64,000 nucleotides of DNA from an uncultured Acetobacteraceae bacterium (GTDB lineage Bacteria > Pseudomonadota > Alphaproteobacteria > Acetobacterales > Acetobacteraceae). Shown in pieces: positions 8,401-17,855 of the stretch. How positions within the stretch are numbered: the first letter of the stretch is position 1; every line of letters begins with the position of its first letter. A program made the translations under genes and the position numbers. The notes under the pieces are model-generated. The model was not told where the DNA came from. It did no database searches and worked only from the letters and a program-made list of their open reading frames with translations. The DNA lies in assembly GCA_937873095.1 (NCBI GenBank), contig CALMVI010000048.1, positions 33,765 through 97,764 on the forward strand, in the 5' to 3' direction.

Positions 8401-10743
8401 TCAGAAGTGCTTCGTGAGCGTCAGGCCGATGGTGAGCGGGCGAAGCGTGTAGGCTTCCACGACGGAATTGATCACCGGGCGTTGCAGGATGATCTTGCTG
8501 TCGGTCAGATTTTTCGCATACAGCGCAGCCTGCCAACTGCCGAACTCCACGCCCACATTGGCGTTCAGCGTGGCATAGGCGGGGTCGCGGTAGTTCGGAT
8601 CGGTGACCTGGAAGCTGCCGTTGGACGGTCCCGTCCAGTCGTAATCGGCCTTGATGAAGCCGCTGACATTGTCTGTGATGTCCGTGCTGTAGTTCGTGAC
8701 CAGCGAGGCGGTCCAGCTGGGGGTGAACAGCACGTTCTCGCCGACCGCGGCGGTGGACGCGTTCTTCGTGCTGGTGATGCTCGCATGTTCAGCCCCGGCG
8801 TTGAGGCCGATCACCAGACCAGGAGCTGCGGCGGGACGGAAGCGCGCTTCGAACTCGCCGCCATAGGCGACCGCGTCGCCCACGTTGGAATTGAACGCGC
8901 CGCCGCATATGGGGATGGTGATCGTCTGCTGGATACGGGACCAGTCGATGTAATAGCCCGCGGCGTTGACCGACAGCCTGTTGTTCATCAGCAGCGCCTT
9001 GGCGCCGGCTTCATAGCTCCAGAGCTGATCCGATCCGTAGGTGTTCGGCGCGTTCGTGTAGCCGAGCTGCAGCAGCCCCGCGACGCACGAGACGTTCGTG
9101 TTGGGCGTGGTCGCGCCGCCGAGGCGGAAGCCCTTGGCAATCGTCGCGTAGAGGGAGGCATTGGCGGAAAGGTCGTACACCAGGGAGAATTTAGGCGTGG
9201 GCGCCGTGAACGTCGCGGACTGGGTATAGGGCGTGCCGGTGGTGCCGGCGCCGCCGATGTCGAAGAACCCGGCGCCGACTTCCGAGAACGTCTCCTTGGC
9301 GTACACGTAGCGTTCGCCGGCGCTGAAATGCAGCGTCGGCAGGATGTCGAAGTCGATCTGCCCGAACGCGGCGTACTGTGTGATGTCGTTGTGGTCGTAG
9401 ACGTGCCAGACAAGATCGTTGTTGAAGAGGTTCGGGATGGCGGTCGGGTTGAGCACGGGGTCGCTGTCTATGTCGTAGCCGTATATCTTCTTGAAATCCG
9501 CGCTGAAACCGGTCGCCACCTCGTAATCGTTATGTGTCCATACCTGGTCGGAATAGAACAGCCCGGCGACCCAGCGCAGCCGGCCGGGGTTGGACGCGAT
9601 GCGCAGCTCCTGCGTCAGGGTGTGGAAACGGTCCTCGAACAGCACCGGGCTGGGGACCACGCCGAGGATGCCGTCGTTTTGCGCCTGGTGCTGCGGGTAA
9701 GCGGGATCGAGGAAGAATTGTGCGATGGCGGCACTGTTGAAAAACGTGCCGTCCGCCTGTCGATCGACGTCGCGCGTGAAATAGCTGGTGATGGACGTGA
9801 CATCGGCAAAACCCAGCCCCTTCTTCAGGGTGAGACTGGGGATGTAGAGCGTGTCGTCGATCCACTCGCGCACCAGCTTGTCCTGCTTGTACACGCCGAG
9901 ACTTTCGATGAAGGTCGGCGCGTCGCCGTCGTGCAGTGTCTGGAAGAAGAACGACGGCGTGATCGTGAAATCGTCCGTCGCCTGGTATTTGGCGGTCACG
10001 TGGAAGACGCCGCCACGTTCGAAGTTCGTGCCCTGCTTGAGCGCGCGGCCGTCCAGCGCATACTGGTCGATGTAGCCGCTATCGTCGATGAACTCGCCGG
10101 AGATGCGCACTGCGAGCTTGCCAGGCACGATAGGGATGTTGACCGCCATCTGCTGGTCCGTGTTCGGCCCGCCATGGACCGTGCCGGAGACGTCGGAACG
10201 GACATAGGCGCTGTAGGTGTCCATGTTCGGCTGGGTGGTGATGAAGCGGATGGTGCCGCCTTCGGAGCTGGCGCCGTAGAGGGTGCCCTGCGGGCCGCGC
10301 AGGACCTCGATGCGGTCCAGATCGAACAGCCGAGGCTGCGACTGGCCGACATAGCCGCTCTGCGTGATGATCGGGACCTCATCGAGATAGACGCCGACGG
10401 TGGGGTTGCCGACGGTGGAGGCCACGCCGCGGATGGAGATGTTGTCCTGGCCGGGTCCGTTATGGGCCGCAAACGAGACGCCCGGCACGGTGCGTGTGAT
10501 ATCCTCGAAATTCTCGATGTGATGATCGGTGATCTCGGTGCCGGAGATCACGCCGATGCTGCCGGCGATCTTGCGCGCGGTCTCACGCCGCTTCTGCGCG
10601 GTGACGACGATCTCCTCCAGCTGGCCGTTCGGCGCGGGCTTCAGCGTGGGCGGGGCGGGCGCGGTGGCGTCGTTCTGCGCGCGCGCCGGGTGGGCCGCCA
10701 CCAGAACGACGCTCAACCCGACGGCGTGCCTGAGATGCCCCAT
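8401..10743 (-). CDS. TonB-dependent outer-membrane receptor
   Basis: Ligand-gated outer-membrane importer of about 780 aa. After a signal peptide (MGHLRHAVGLSVVLVAAHPARAQ) comes a TonB-box-like segment EEIVVTAQKRRE, a plug with GVYLDEVPI and RGPQGTLYGASSEGG, a long beta-barrel, and a C-terminal strand ending in Phe (TLTKHF), as required for barrel insertion. The ATG at 10743 is preceded by AAGGAG. Plug and barrel resemble the broad Proteobacterial TonB group annotated for siderophores, sugars or aromatic compounds; the substrate is not evident. It heads the unit with the polyamine-type ABC importer, suggesting both act on one scarce or large solute. Confidence 0.92.
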   Translation of the reverse strand: MGHLRHAVGLSVVLVAAHPARAQNDATAPAPPTLKPAPNGQLEEIVVTAQKRRETARKIAGSIGVISGTEITDHHIENFEDITRTVPGVSFAAHNGPGQDNISIRGVASTVGNPTVGVYLDEVPIITQSGYVGQSQPRLFDLDRIEVLRGPQGTLYGASSEGGTIRFITTQPNMDTYSAYVRSDVSGTVHGGPNTDQQMAVNIPIVPGKLAVRISGEFIDDSGYIDQYALDGRALKQGTNFERGGVFHVTAKYQATDDFTITPSFFFQTLHDGDAPTFIESLGVYKQDKLVREWIDDTLYIPSLTLKKGLGFADVTSITSYFTRDVDRQADGTFFNSAAIAQFFLDPAYPQHQAQNDGILGVVPSPVLFEDRFHTLTQELRIASNPGRLRWVAGLFYSDQVWTHNDYEVATGFSADFKKIYGYDIDSDPVLNPTAIPNLFNNDLVWHVYDHNDITQYAAFGQIDFDILPTLHFSAGERYVYAKETFSEVGAGFFDIGGAGTTGTPYTQSATFTAPTPKFSLVYDLSANASLYATIAKGFRLGGATTPNTNVSCVAGLLQLGYTNAPNTYGSDQLWSYEAGAKALLMNNRLSVNAAGYYIDWSRIQQTITIPICGGAFNSNVGDAVAYGGEFEARFRPAAAPGLVIGLNAGAEHASITSTKNASTAAVGENVLFTPSWTASLVTNYSTDITDNVSGFIKADYDWTGPSNGSFQVTDPNYRDPAYATLNANVGVEFGSWQAALYAKNLTDSKIILQRPVINSVVEAYTLRPLTIGLTLTKHF

Positions 10744-10785
10744 GCGAGACTCCTTCTTGAGAGCGCGACTAGAACAAGGTTTCCT

Positions 10786-10812
10786 TTTCGGCACCAGAAA
10801 AGATTATCGAAA
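10786..10812. promoter_or_regulatory. Possible DeoR-type operator upstream of the TonB receptor unit
   Basis: TTTCG at 10786-10790 and CGAAA at 10808-10812 form an inverted pair separated by 17 bases, about 45 bases upstream of the receptor start. DeoR-family repressors such as GlpR recognise TTTCG/CGAAA half-sites, and a related TTTCGAAA lies in front of the SIS operon next to the local DeoR gene. The assignment is inference from motif and position only; the half-sites are short. Confidence 0.3.
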
Positions 10813-11028
10813 GCGCTGCACGATTTGCGCGACGGATGCTCAGGATTTAGGCATGGCACGATCGGCCGCCGGGATGGCCGCGCTGTCCAACCGTATGGCA
10901 TCCGAACGTCTTCGTTTGCAGGACTGGCAGTTATCCTGAGCGGTGGCCGTCGGACCTGCGGCGGTCGGCGCAGTCCGGCAAGCGCCTGTCTGCCCAGTTC
11001 CTCGCCAAAGAAATATCAGGCTCTTTGC

Positions 11029-11913
11029 TTACGAGTGCGAACGAAAGCCGAGCTTCCGATATGATGCCGCAATATTTCCCGGTGTGGTCAGCCACAACCG
11101 GGCACGATGCGAAGCGATATGGGCCAGAGCCTGGCGGATCGGCCGAAGGCGGAATGGCTGGCCGGCAATGAAGCTGTGCAGGATCACGCTCATCACCAGG
11201 GGCTGGGCTGCGGATTGTTCCAGCATCTGGTCGAACTGGTCCACGATCATGTCCGCGAAGGCGCGGGCGGTGGCCATCCGGCCGATGATGGTGGAACTGT
11301 CGTTGATTTCCTGGCTGTACGGCACGCTCAGCAGCGGGCCCCGCGCGGTCGCCAGCCACGCCGGCTGGTCATCCATGCACCAGTCCAACAGGTAGGTGTA
11401 GCCACAGGCATGCAGGGTTTCCGGCGTGGTGGGCGTCTCCGCCATCCAGGGACCGGCCCAGCCTTGCGGCGGCCGCCCTTCGGCACTGGTGATGGCGGCG
11501 GTGACGGTCTCCACATAGGCGCGCTCCTCGGCCGGCGACATGTCGGCCAGCGTGTCCGAGTTGGAGCGGCCATGGGCCACGATTTCGCAGCCTTGCGCGC
11601 GGAAGGCGGCACACAGGGCGGGACAGTCGTCGTAGAGCGCGGTGTTGAGCAGGATGGTCAGCGGCAGGTCGAGCGCCCGCATCGCCTCCATCACGCGCCA
11701 GGCGCCGACGCGGTTGCCGTAATCCCGCCACGACGTGTTCAGCACGTCATGCGCGGGCGCGCCGCCGGGCACCAGGTTTTCCGTCATCCCCTGACCGAAC
11801 GCGTAACTTTCCACGCCGAGCCCCACATAGACCGCGAGCCGGGCGCCGTTCGGCCAGGCAAAGTCGGGCCGCGCGACGATCGGGTCTTCGGTGTAGCGTC
11901 CATGGCGCCTCAT
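11029..11913 (-). CDS. Polysaccharide-deacetylase-fold (NodB/PuuE-like) hydrolase
   Basis: 294-aa (beta/alpha)-barrel carbohydrate-esterase-4-like hydrolase. The fold is recognisable from ARLAVYVGLGVESY, TILLNTALYDDCP, CEIVAHGRSN and the late motif ILHSFIAGQPFRLRPIRQAL. This type is usually annotated as polysaccharide deacetylase, but the group includes the metal-independent allantoinase PuuE and related cyclic amide hydrolases; in this context a C-N hydrolase role on a hydantoin- or ureide-type substrate is more likely than cell-wall deacetylation. The ATG overlaps the stop of the upstream amidohydrolase by four bases. A better PuuE match lies at 30268, so the two probably act on different substrates. 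Confidence 0.8.
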   Translation of the reverse strand: MRRHGRYTEDPIVARPDFAWPNGARLAVYVGLGVESYAFGQGMTENLVPGGAPAHDVLNTSWRDYGNRVGAWRVMEAMRALDLPLTILLNTALYDDCPALCAAFRAQGCEIVAHGRSNSDTLADMSPAEERAYVETVTAAITSAEGRPPQGWAGPWMAETPTTPETLHACGYTYLLDWCMDDQPAWLATARGPLLSVPYSQEINDSSTIIGRMATARAFADMIVDQFDQMLEQSAAQPLVMSVILHSFIAGQPFRLRPIRQALAHIASHRARLWLTTPGNIAASYRKLGFRSHS

Positions 11914-13418
11914 GCGCGTGCCCAGTCCGCCACGGGAACCGCCCGCATCATGCCGAGGTCCTGCGACGCGGCACGCAGATACATCGCGCGGTAGTGCGGC
12001 AGCCAGGGCGCGGCCTCCCGTGCGGTCTGCGCGGCGCCGTCCTGTTCAAGCGCCAGTGCTCGGGCCTCTCGACGCAAGGCGGCCTCGTCGATGCCCACCA
12101 CGCTTCCGTCCTGCATCACCACGCGGCCAGCCACCATGGTCAGCCGCACGGATGATCCGCTCTCGCAATACACGAGCTGCCGGTCCAGATCGTTCAGCGG
12201 CGTGAAGGCCAGCGTGTCCAGATCGACCATGATCAGATCCGCCTGCCACCCGGGTGCGATCCGGCCCACATCGGCCGGCCGCCGCATCGCGCGCGCGCCG
12301 CCCGCAATCAGACAGTCCAGCACCTCTGCCGCGCGAGGCCAGCGCGCATAGTCGGGGTCGGCAATGTTGTGGATCAGCCCGGCCATCTTCGCCACCGCCC
12401 ACATGTTCACGCTGTCGTCGGCGATCGCCTCGTCGGTGCCCAGACAGATCGCAATCCCGCGCTCCCGCAGCCGGCGGAACGGCATCACGCCGCTGCCCAG
12501 CCGCAGGTTGCTGATCGGGTTGTGCGCGACCGTCGCACCGGATGCGGCGATGGTGTCCAGATCCGCGTCGTCCATCCACACTGCATGGATGACGTTGCAC
12601 CGGTCGGACAACGCGCCGCGTGCGGCAAAATCCTGCAGCAGTGACCGGCCGGCCACCTGGCCCAGCACACGCTGCGTCCGCGTCTCCAGGATGTGCACGT
12701 AGAACGGCAGGTCGTGCGCACGCGACAGGTCGTCCAGCGCGCGGAGGTAGCCGTCGGTCACGCGTTGCGGCGCGGAACAGGAAACCGCCGCCTGCAGACG
12801 CCCGCCCTCCGCCCCGTGCCAGCGCGCGATCAGATGCGCGTAGGCCGCAAGCAATTGCCCTGCCGCGGCCTCGGGCGGCGCGGCCAGGCGCGCGCGCAGG
12901 TCGGGCGTCACCAGATCGGCCAGGTACGGCAGCTTGCCGATCTCCGGCACATCCGACTGGTCCAGCGCCACGCGCGCGCGGATGCCGCAATCCCGGTAGG
13001 CGCCCAGCACGCCGTCGATCACCTCCGGTGTGGGATAGGGCACGAAGAACGCGTCGTCCTGCACGGATGTCACACCGCCTTTCAGCATCTCGGCGGCCGC
13101 GAGCATGGTCCGCACATACGCCCAGCGCGGCGAGGGCATCAGCCCGGGCAGGCCGGGGCTCTCGTACAGCATGAAGATTTCCAGCGGCAGGCTGTCGAGC
13201 GATCCCTTCAAATGGTTCACCGGCGAGTGGAAATGGCCGTTGATCAGGCCCGGCATGACCAGATGGCCGGTCGCGTCGATCAGTTCGGTTGCACTCAGGC
13301 TTCCGGCAGGCGCGACGGCATCGATCCTGTCGCCGTCTATCAGGATGTCGGCTTGTTCGGTGTGGGGGCGGCCTGGGACGAACGAGCGTAGGGTGGCGTT
13401 TCGGAGGACGATCGTCAT
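11910..13418 (-). CDS. Amidohydrolase-superfamily deaminase/hydrolase (TrzA/SsnA/guanine-deaminase-like)
   Basis: 502-aa metal-dependent hydrolase. It has the composite beta-sandwich plus TIM barrel, the HxH metal motif in LINGHFHSPVNH (residues 62-64), the later ligand region HILETRT, HAVWMDDADLD, and the catalytic aspartate in LGTDEAIADDSVNMW. This branch contains guanine, 8-oxoguanine and cytosine deaminases and s-triazine hydrolases, so a purine- or hydantoin-like ring is a reasonable substrate, not proven. I start at the ATG at 13418, which has an AAGAGG ribosome site; the longer frame runs back through the A/T-rich palindrome at 13441. A gap of 113 bases separates it from the upstream racemase gene. 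Confidence 0.87.
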   Translation of the reverse strand: MTIVLRNATLRSFVPGRPHTEQADILIDGDRIDAVAPAGSLSATELIDATGHLVMPGLINGHFHSPVNHLKGSLDSLPLEIFMLYESPGLPGLMPSPRWAYVRTMLAAAEMLKGGVTSVQDDAFFVPYPTPEVIDGVLGAYRDCGIRARVALDQSDVPEIGKLPYLADLVTPDLRARLAAPPEAAAGQLLAAYAHLIARWHGAEGGRLQAAVSCSAPQRVTDGYLRALDDLSRAHDLPFYVHILETRTQRVLGQVAGRSLLQDFAARGALSDRCNVIHAVWMDDADLDTIAASGATVAHNPISNLRLGSGVMPFRRLRERGIAICLGTDEAIADDSVNMWAVAKMAGLIHNIADPDYARWPRAAEVLDCLIAGGARAMRRPADVGRIAPGWQADLIMVDLDTLAFTPLNDLDRQLVYCESGSSVRLTMVAGRVVMQDGSVVGIDEAALRREARALALEQDGAAQTAREAAPWLPHYRAMYLRAASQDLGMMRAVPVADWARA

Positions 13419-13440
13419 GGGCACCTCTTGGGAGGAAAGC

Positions 13441-13476
13441 GCTTCTTTTTTGAAAAAAAGAAGCAAAAAACTTTTT
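13441..13476. repeat. A/T-rich palindromic repeat, family 2 copy A
   Basis: Inverted repeat GCTTC-T6 / A7-GAAGC at 13441-13464 followed by AAAAAACTTTTTG. The same architecture (stem of a CTT/AAG type, then CAAAAAACT) recurs at 35438-35472. It lies between the racemase stop and the amidohydrolase start. It is hairpin-forming and could attenuate the minus-strand transcript, but neither side carries a clear terminal T-tract, so terminator is not claimed. Confidence 0.65.
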
Positions 13477-13531
13477 GTCATTGGTGCGCGAAACGCGGGA
13501 TACTTTTTGTCTGACTAACAACTGACTCTGC

Positions 13532-14215
13532 TTATTTGTATGAACAGGCTTTGCTGGTGCGCAGGCCGGCCGCCACCAGTCCTTCCGCCATCTTCAGCGC
13601 CACCGTCACGCCATCGACCACCGGCAGGCCAAGCGCTTGCGTCATCGGCGCCACCAGTTCGGCCAGCCCGGCGCAGCCCAGGATGATCGCTTCGGCGGCA
13701 TCCTCCCTGATCGCCGCCCGGGATTCGGCAATCATCGCCGCCAGCAATGCGGCGTCCGGCGCCACGCAATCATCCACGTGCACGTCGATGGCGCGGATGC
13801 GCGCGCAGCGATGGGACAGGCCCGCGTTGCGCACGGCGCGCGCCGCGTGCACGATCGTGCGCGGCGGCAGCGTCACGATGCTGAACACCGGCGCCAGCAT
13901 GGCCGCCGCATAGAGCGCCGCCTCCGTCATGCCCACCACGGGGCCGCTCGCAACCTCCCGCGCGGCGTCCAGGCCTGTGTCCCCGAAACAGGCGATCACG
14001 TAGCCATCCGTGCCGCGCTGCTCCTCCTCGGCGATCACCGGCAGCAGGGCAGCAGCGGCTACCGCCTCGTCGGCATGGCATTCCACGCTCGGCACGCCCG
14101 AACCCGGCGAACGCGCCGCAACCGTGGTGTTCGATGCTGCGACGCGCCGGCCCAGCGCCGCCAGCCGGTCGGTGAAGGCCGCGGTGGTGTTGGGGTTCAG
14201 GATCACGATGCGCAT
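13532..14215 (-). CDS. Asp/Glu/hydantoin racemase family protein (candidate allantoin/hydantoin racemase)
   Basis: 227-aa cofactor-independent racemase. It starts MRIVILNPNTT, the family's N-terminal signature, and has the two catalytic cysteines at Cys76 (IACFGDTGLD) and Cys181 (ILGCAGLAEL). Family members racemise hydantoins, allantoin (HpxA type) or aspartate/glutamate. Sitting between an oligopeptide-type importer and two ring-opening hydrolases, with an allantoinase and urease in the divergent unit, an allantoin or 5-substituted hydantoin substrate is likely. The ATG overlaps the ATPase stop by one base (TGATG). Confidence 0.85.
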   Translation of the reverse strand: MRIVILNPNTTAAFTDRLAALGRRVAASNTTVAARSPGSGVPSVECHADEAVAAAALLPVIAEEEQRGTDGYVIACFGDTGLDAAREVASGPVVGMTEAALYAAAMLAPVFSIVTLPPRTIVHAARAVRNAGLSHRCARIRAIDVHVDDCVAPDAALLAAMIAESRAAIREDAAEAIILGCAGLAELVAPMTQALGLPVVDGVTVALKMAEGLVAAGLRTSKACSYK

Positions 14216-15176
14216 CAGGCATCCGCCCGGTGCAGCCAGCAGGCGGCTGTCCGGCCCGGCGCAACCTCTGCCCGCTCCGGCCTGATGTCGGCGCACATCG
14301 CCATCGCGTGCGGGCAGCGCTGCACGAACGGACAGCCTTGCGCACGGGCCTCGCGCGCGGGCCGGCCGGCAGGCGACGACGGCTCGCGTGCCTGGCGCAG
14401 GCGTTCGGCGGCCGGATCGGCGATCGGCACCGCGTCCAGCAGCGCCTGCGTGTAGGGGTGAGCCGGACGTGAAAACACCTCCTGAGTCGGGCCCTCCTCC
14501 ACGATGCAGCCGCCGAGCATGACGGCCACGCGGCTGGCGATCCGGCCCACCACCGGCAGGTCGTGGCTGATGAAGACGTAGGTCAGACCAAGGCTCTCCT
14601 GCAGGCGCCTGAACAATCCCAGGATCTGGCCCTGCAGGGTGATGTCGAGCGCCGACAGCGGCTCGTCGGCCACCACCAGACGCGGGCGGCCGATCACCGC
14701 GCGGGCGATGGCTATGCGCTGGCGCTGGCCGCCGGAAAATTCGTGCGGCAGTCGCGCCTGCATGGCCGCAGCCAGGCCGACCATCGCCAGCGCTTCAGCC
14801 ACCCGCGCTTGGGCGCTGCGCCAGGTCTCCATCCCATGCACCACCAGCGGCTCGGCGAGCGTCTCGCCGATCGTCATCCGCGGGTTCAGCGACGCGTAAG
14901 GGTCCTGGAACATCATCTGCATCAGGCGGCGGCGGCGGCGCAGCGCTGCGCCGGACAGCGCGGTCAGGTCCTCGCCGGCGAAATGCACCCGGCCCTCGCT
15001 GGGCGTCTGAAGCAGCAGGAGCGTGCGGCCCAGCGTGGTCTTGCCGCAGCCTGATTCGCCGATCACCGCGGCTGTCTCGTGGGCTGCGACCGCGTAATCC
15101 ACCCGGTCGAGACCGACATGCACGCGCCCGCCGCTCGCATAGCGGACGCTCACGCCCGACAATGCGGCAAGCTCGT

Positions 15177-15180
<4 letters not shown>
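14215..15180 (-). CDS. Oligopeptide/dipeptide ABC transporter ATP-binding protein (OppF/DppF type)
   Basis: 321-aa ATPase of the importer encoded here. Walker A GESGCGKTT, Q-loop region MFQDPYASLNPRMTIGE, signature FSGGQRQRIAIARA, Walker B LVVADEPLSALD, H-loop ISHDLPVV. The C-terminal extension HPYTQALLDAVP followed by CPFVQRCPHAMAMC is the cysteine-rich Opp/Dpp C-terminal domain. The start at 15180 overlaps the OppD-type stop (ATGA). Dpp-like importers of this class also carry glutathione, nickel and opine-like conjugates, so peptides are not implied. Confidence 0.92.
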
Positions 15181-16099
<919 letters not shown>

Positions 16100-16103
<4 letters not shown>

Positions 16104-16921
16104 GATCCGCGCGGCTCCAGCCGCGCGCCGAGCCAGCCGCCGAGCAGGTTCGCGCCCAGCACGGTCAGCGCGATGGCGAGCCCGGGGAAGGTGGCCATCC
16201 ACCAGGCGTCGGACAGGTAGTCGCGGCCCAGGTTCAGCATGGCGCCCCAGGACGGGATCGTGGGGTCCACGCCCACGCCCAGGAAGCTCAATGCGGCTTC
16301 GGTCAGCACCGCCTGGGCGGCGGAGAAGCTGGCGACCACGATGACCGAGGGCAGCACGGCCGGCAGCAGATGGCGCCGCAGCAGCCGGACCGGTCCCACC
16401 CCCACCGCCTGGGCCGCGAGGATGAAATCCTGCGCCCGCAGGCTCATCGCCTGGCTGCGCACCACGCGGGCGAAATTGACCCAGGTGGCCAGCGCCAGCA
16501 CGCACACCACGGGCACGAAGCCGCCGCCGAGGGCGGCCAGCAGAAAAATGGCGAACAGGGTGAAGGGGAAGGCCAGCTGCACCTCGATCAGCCAGGACAC
16601 CACCGCATCGGTGCGGCCGCCGAAGAAGCCGGCGCACAGGCCAAGCGTGGTGCCGATCACCGCGCCCAGCCCTGCGGCCGCGGCGCCGACGCTGACCGAG
16701 ATGCGGGCGCCCCAGATGATCCGCGACAGCACGTCCCGGCCCACATTGTCCGTGCCCAGCAGGTGGCGCGGACGGCCCGGCGCGCCCCAGTCCGGCGGCT
16801 GCAGCCGCGCGCGCAGGTTGATCTGCGTCGGCCGGTAGGGTGCGGCCAGCGGCGCCGCGACGGCGAGCAAGGCGGTCATCGCCAGCAACACGCCGCCGAT
16901 CGCGCCGAGCCAGGGCCGCAT
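16100..16921 (-). CDS. Oligopeptide/dipeptide ABC transporter permease (OppC/DppC type)
   Basis: 273-aa inner-membrane permease. N-terminal transmembrane segment (LGAIGGVLLAMTALLAVAAP), then the periplasmic HLLGTDNVGRDVLSRIIWGAR motif characteristic of OppC/DppC, four to five further hydrophobic segments, and the EAA loop ILAAQAVGVGPVRLLRRHLLP. The ending ALSFLGVGVDPTIPSWGAML is also typical. Start at the ATG at 16921, 13 bases after the OppB-type stop; the upstream extension is an out-of-frame shadow. Confidence 0.92.
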
Positions 16922-16934
16922 CGTCAGCGCAGCC

Positions 16935-17852
16935 TCATCGCGCCAGGCCGATCCGCGGATCGATGCGCGCGCAGAGCAGGTCGGCCAGCAGGTTGACGAT
17001 GACGAAGCCCAGGCCGGCGATGAACACCGTGCCCTGCAGCAGCGGAAAATCGCGCTGCTGCAGGGCTGCCACCGCCAGCCGGCCGATGCCTGGCCAGGCG
17101 AACACCATCTCGACAACCACGGCCGACGAGATAAGGTCGCCCAGCTCGAGCGCCGCCATCGTGACCACCGGCACAAGCACGTTGCGCAGCGCATGCACCC
17201 AGACCACGCGCGCCTCCGACAGGCCGCGGGCGCGCGCGGTGCGGATGTAGTCCGCCCGCAGCGCGCCCCGCATGCCGGACGCCACCAGCCGGCTGAGCCG
17301 CGCCGTGCCCTGGAGCGACAGAGTCAGTGCCGGCAGGACCAGGTGGGACAGGCCGCCATAGCCGTCCACCGGGAGGGCGCGCAGCTCCACGGCCACCAGG
17401 AGGACGAGCATCAACCCGAGCCAGAAAGCCGGCACCGCCAGGCCTGCCAGCGAGAACAGCTCCAGCATGGCGGCCGCCATGCCGCCCCTGGCAGCCAGCA
17501 CGCCCAGCGGCATGCCGACGCAGAGCGCGATGGCGAACGCACTGCCGGCGAGGATCAGCGTGGCGGGCAGCCGCGCCAGCACCAGCCCGGCCACGCCTTG
17601 GCGATAGATGAAGGACTGGCCGAAATCTCCGCCCAGCGCATGCTGCAGGAACAACGCGTATTGGATCGTCACCGGGCGGTCCAGGCCCAGATGCGCGCGC
17701 ATCGCGGTGCGCGCGGCGTCGGACGCGCTCGGCGAGAGCAGCAATGTCACCGGGTCGCCGGTGGCGTGGGCCACCGCGAAGCTGGCGACGCTGACGCCCA
17801 GCAGCACGGCCAAGGCCTGCACGCAGCGGAGCAGGATGGTGCGCCCCCGCAC
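16935..17852 (-). CDS. Oligopeptide/dipeptide ABC transporter permease (OppB/DppB type)
   Basis: 305-aa first permease of the importer. N-terminal membrane segment with the usual LLGVSVASFAVAHATGDPV, periplasmic LGLDRPVTIQYALFLQHALGGDFGQS, and EAA loop IRTARARGLSEARVVWVHALRN. The C-terminus ARIDPRIGLAR is the family ending (DPRI). Only three bases separate it from the binding-protein stop, so it is clearly in the operon that starts at 19346. Confidence 0.93.
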   Translation of the reverse strand: MRGRTILLRCVQALAVLLGVSVASFAVAHATGDPVTLLLSPSASDAARTAMRAHLGLDRPVTIQYALFLQHALGGDFGQSFIYRQGVAGLVLARLPATLILAGSAFAIALCVGMPLGVLAARGGMAAAMLELFSLAGLAVPAFWLGLMLVLLVAVELRALPVDGYGGLSHLVLPALTLSLQGTARLSRLVASGMRGALRADYIRTARARGLSEARVVWVHALRNVLVPVVTMAALELGDLISSAVVVEMVFAWPGIGRLAVAALQQRDFPLLQGTVFIAGLGFVIVNLLADLLCARIDPRIGLAR

Positions 17853-17855
17853 CGA

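Noticed and set aside
8407..11064. Very long plus-strand open frame opposite the TonB receptor
   Set aside because: It is an antisense shadow produced by high GC codon bias; the minus-strand product has signal peptide, TonB box, plug and barrel ending in Phe.
13441..13476. Rho-independent terminator
   Set aside because: The stem is A/T-rich and neither strand has a clean T-tract directly after the hairpin; recorded as a repeat instead.
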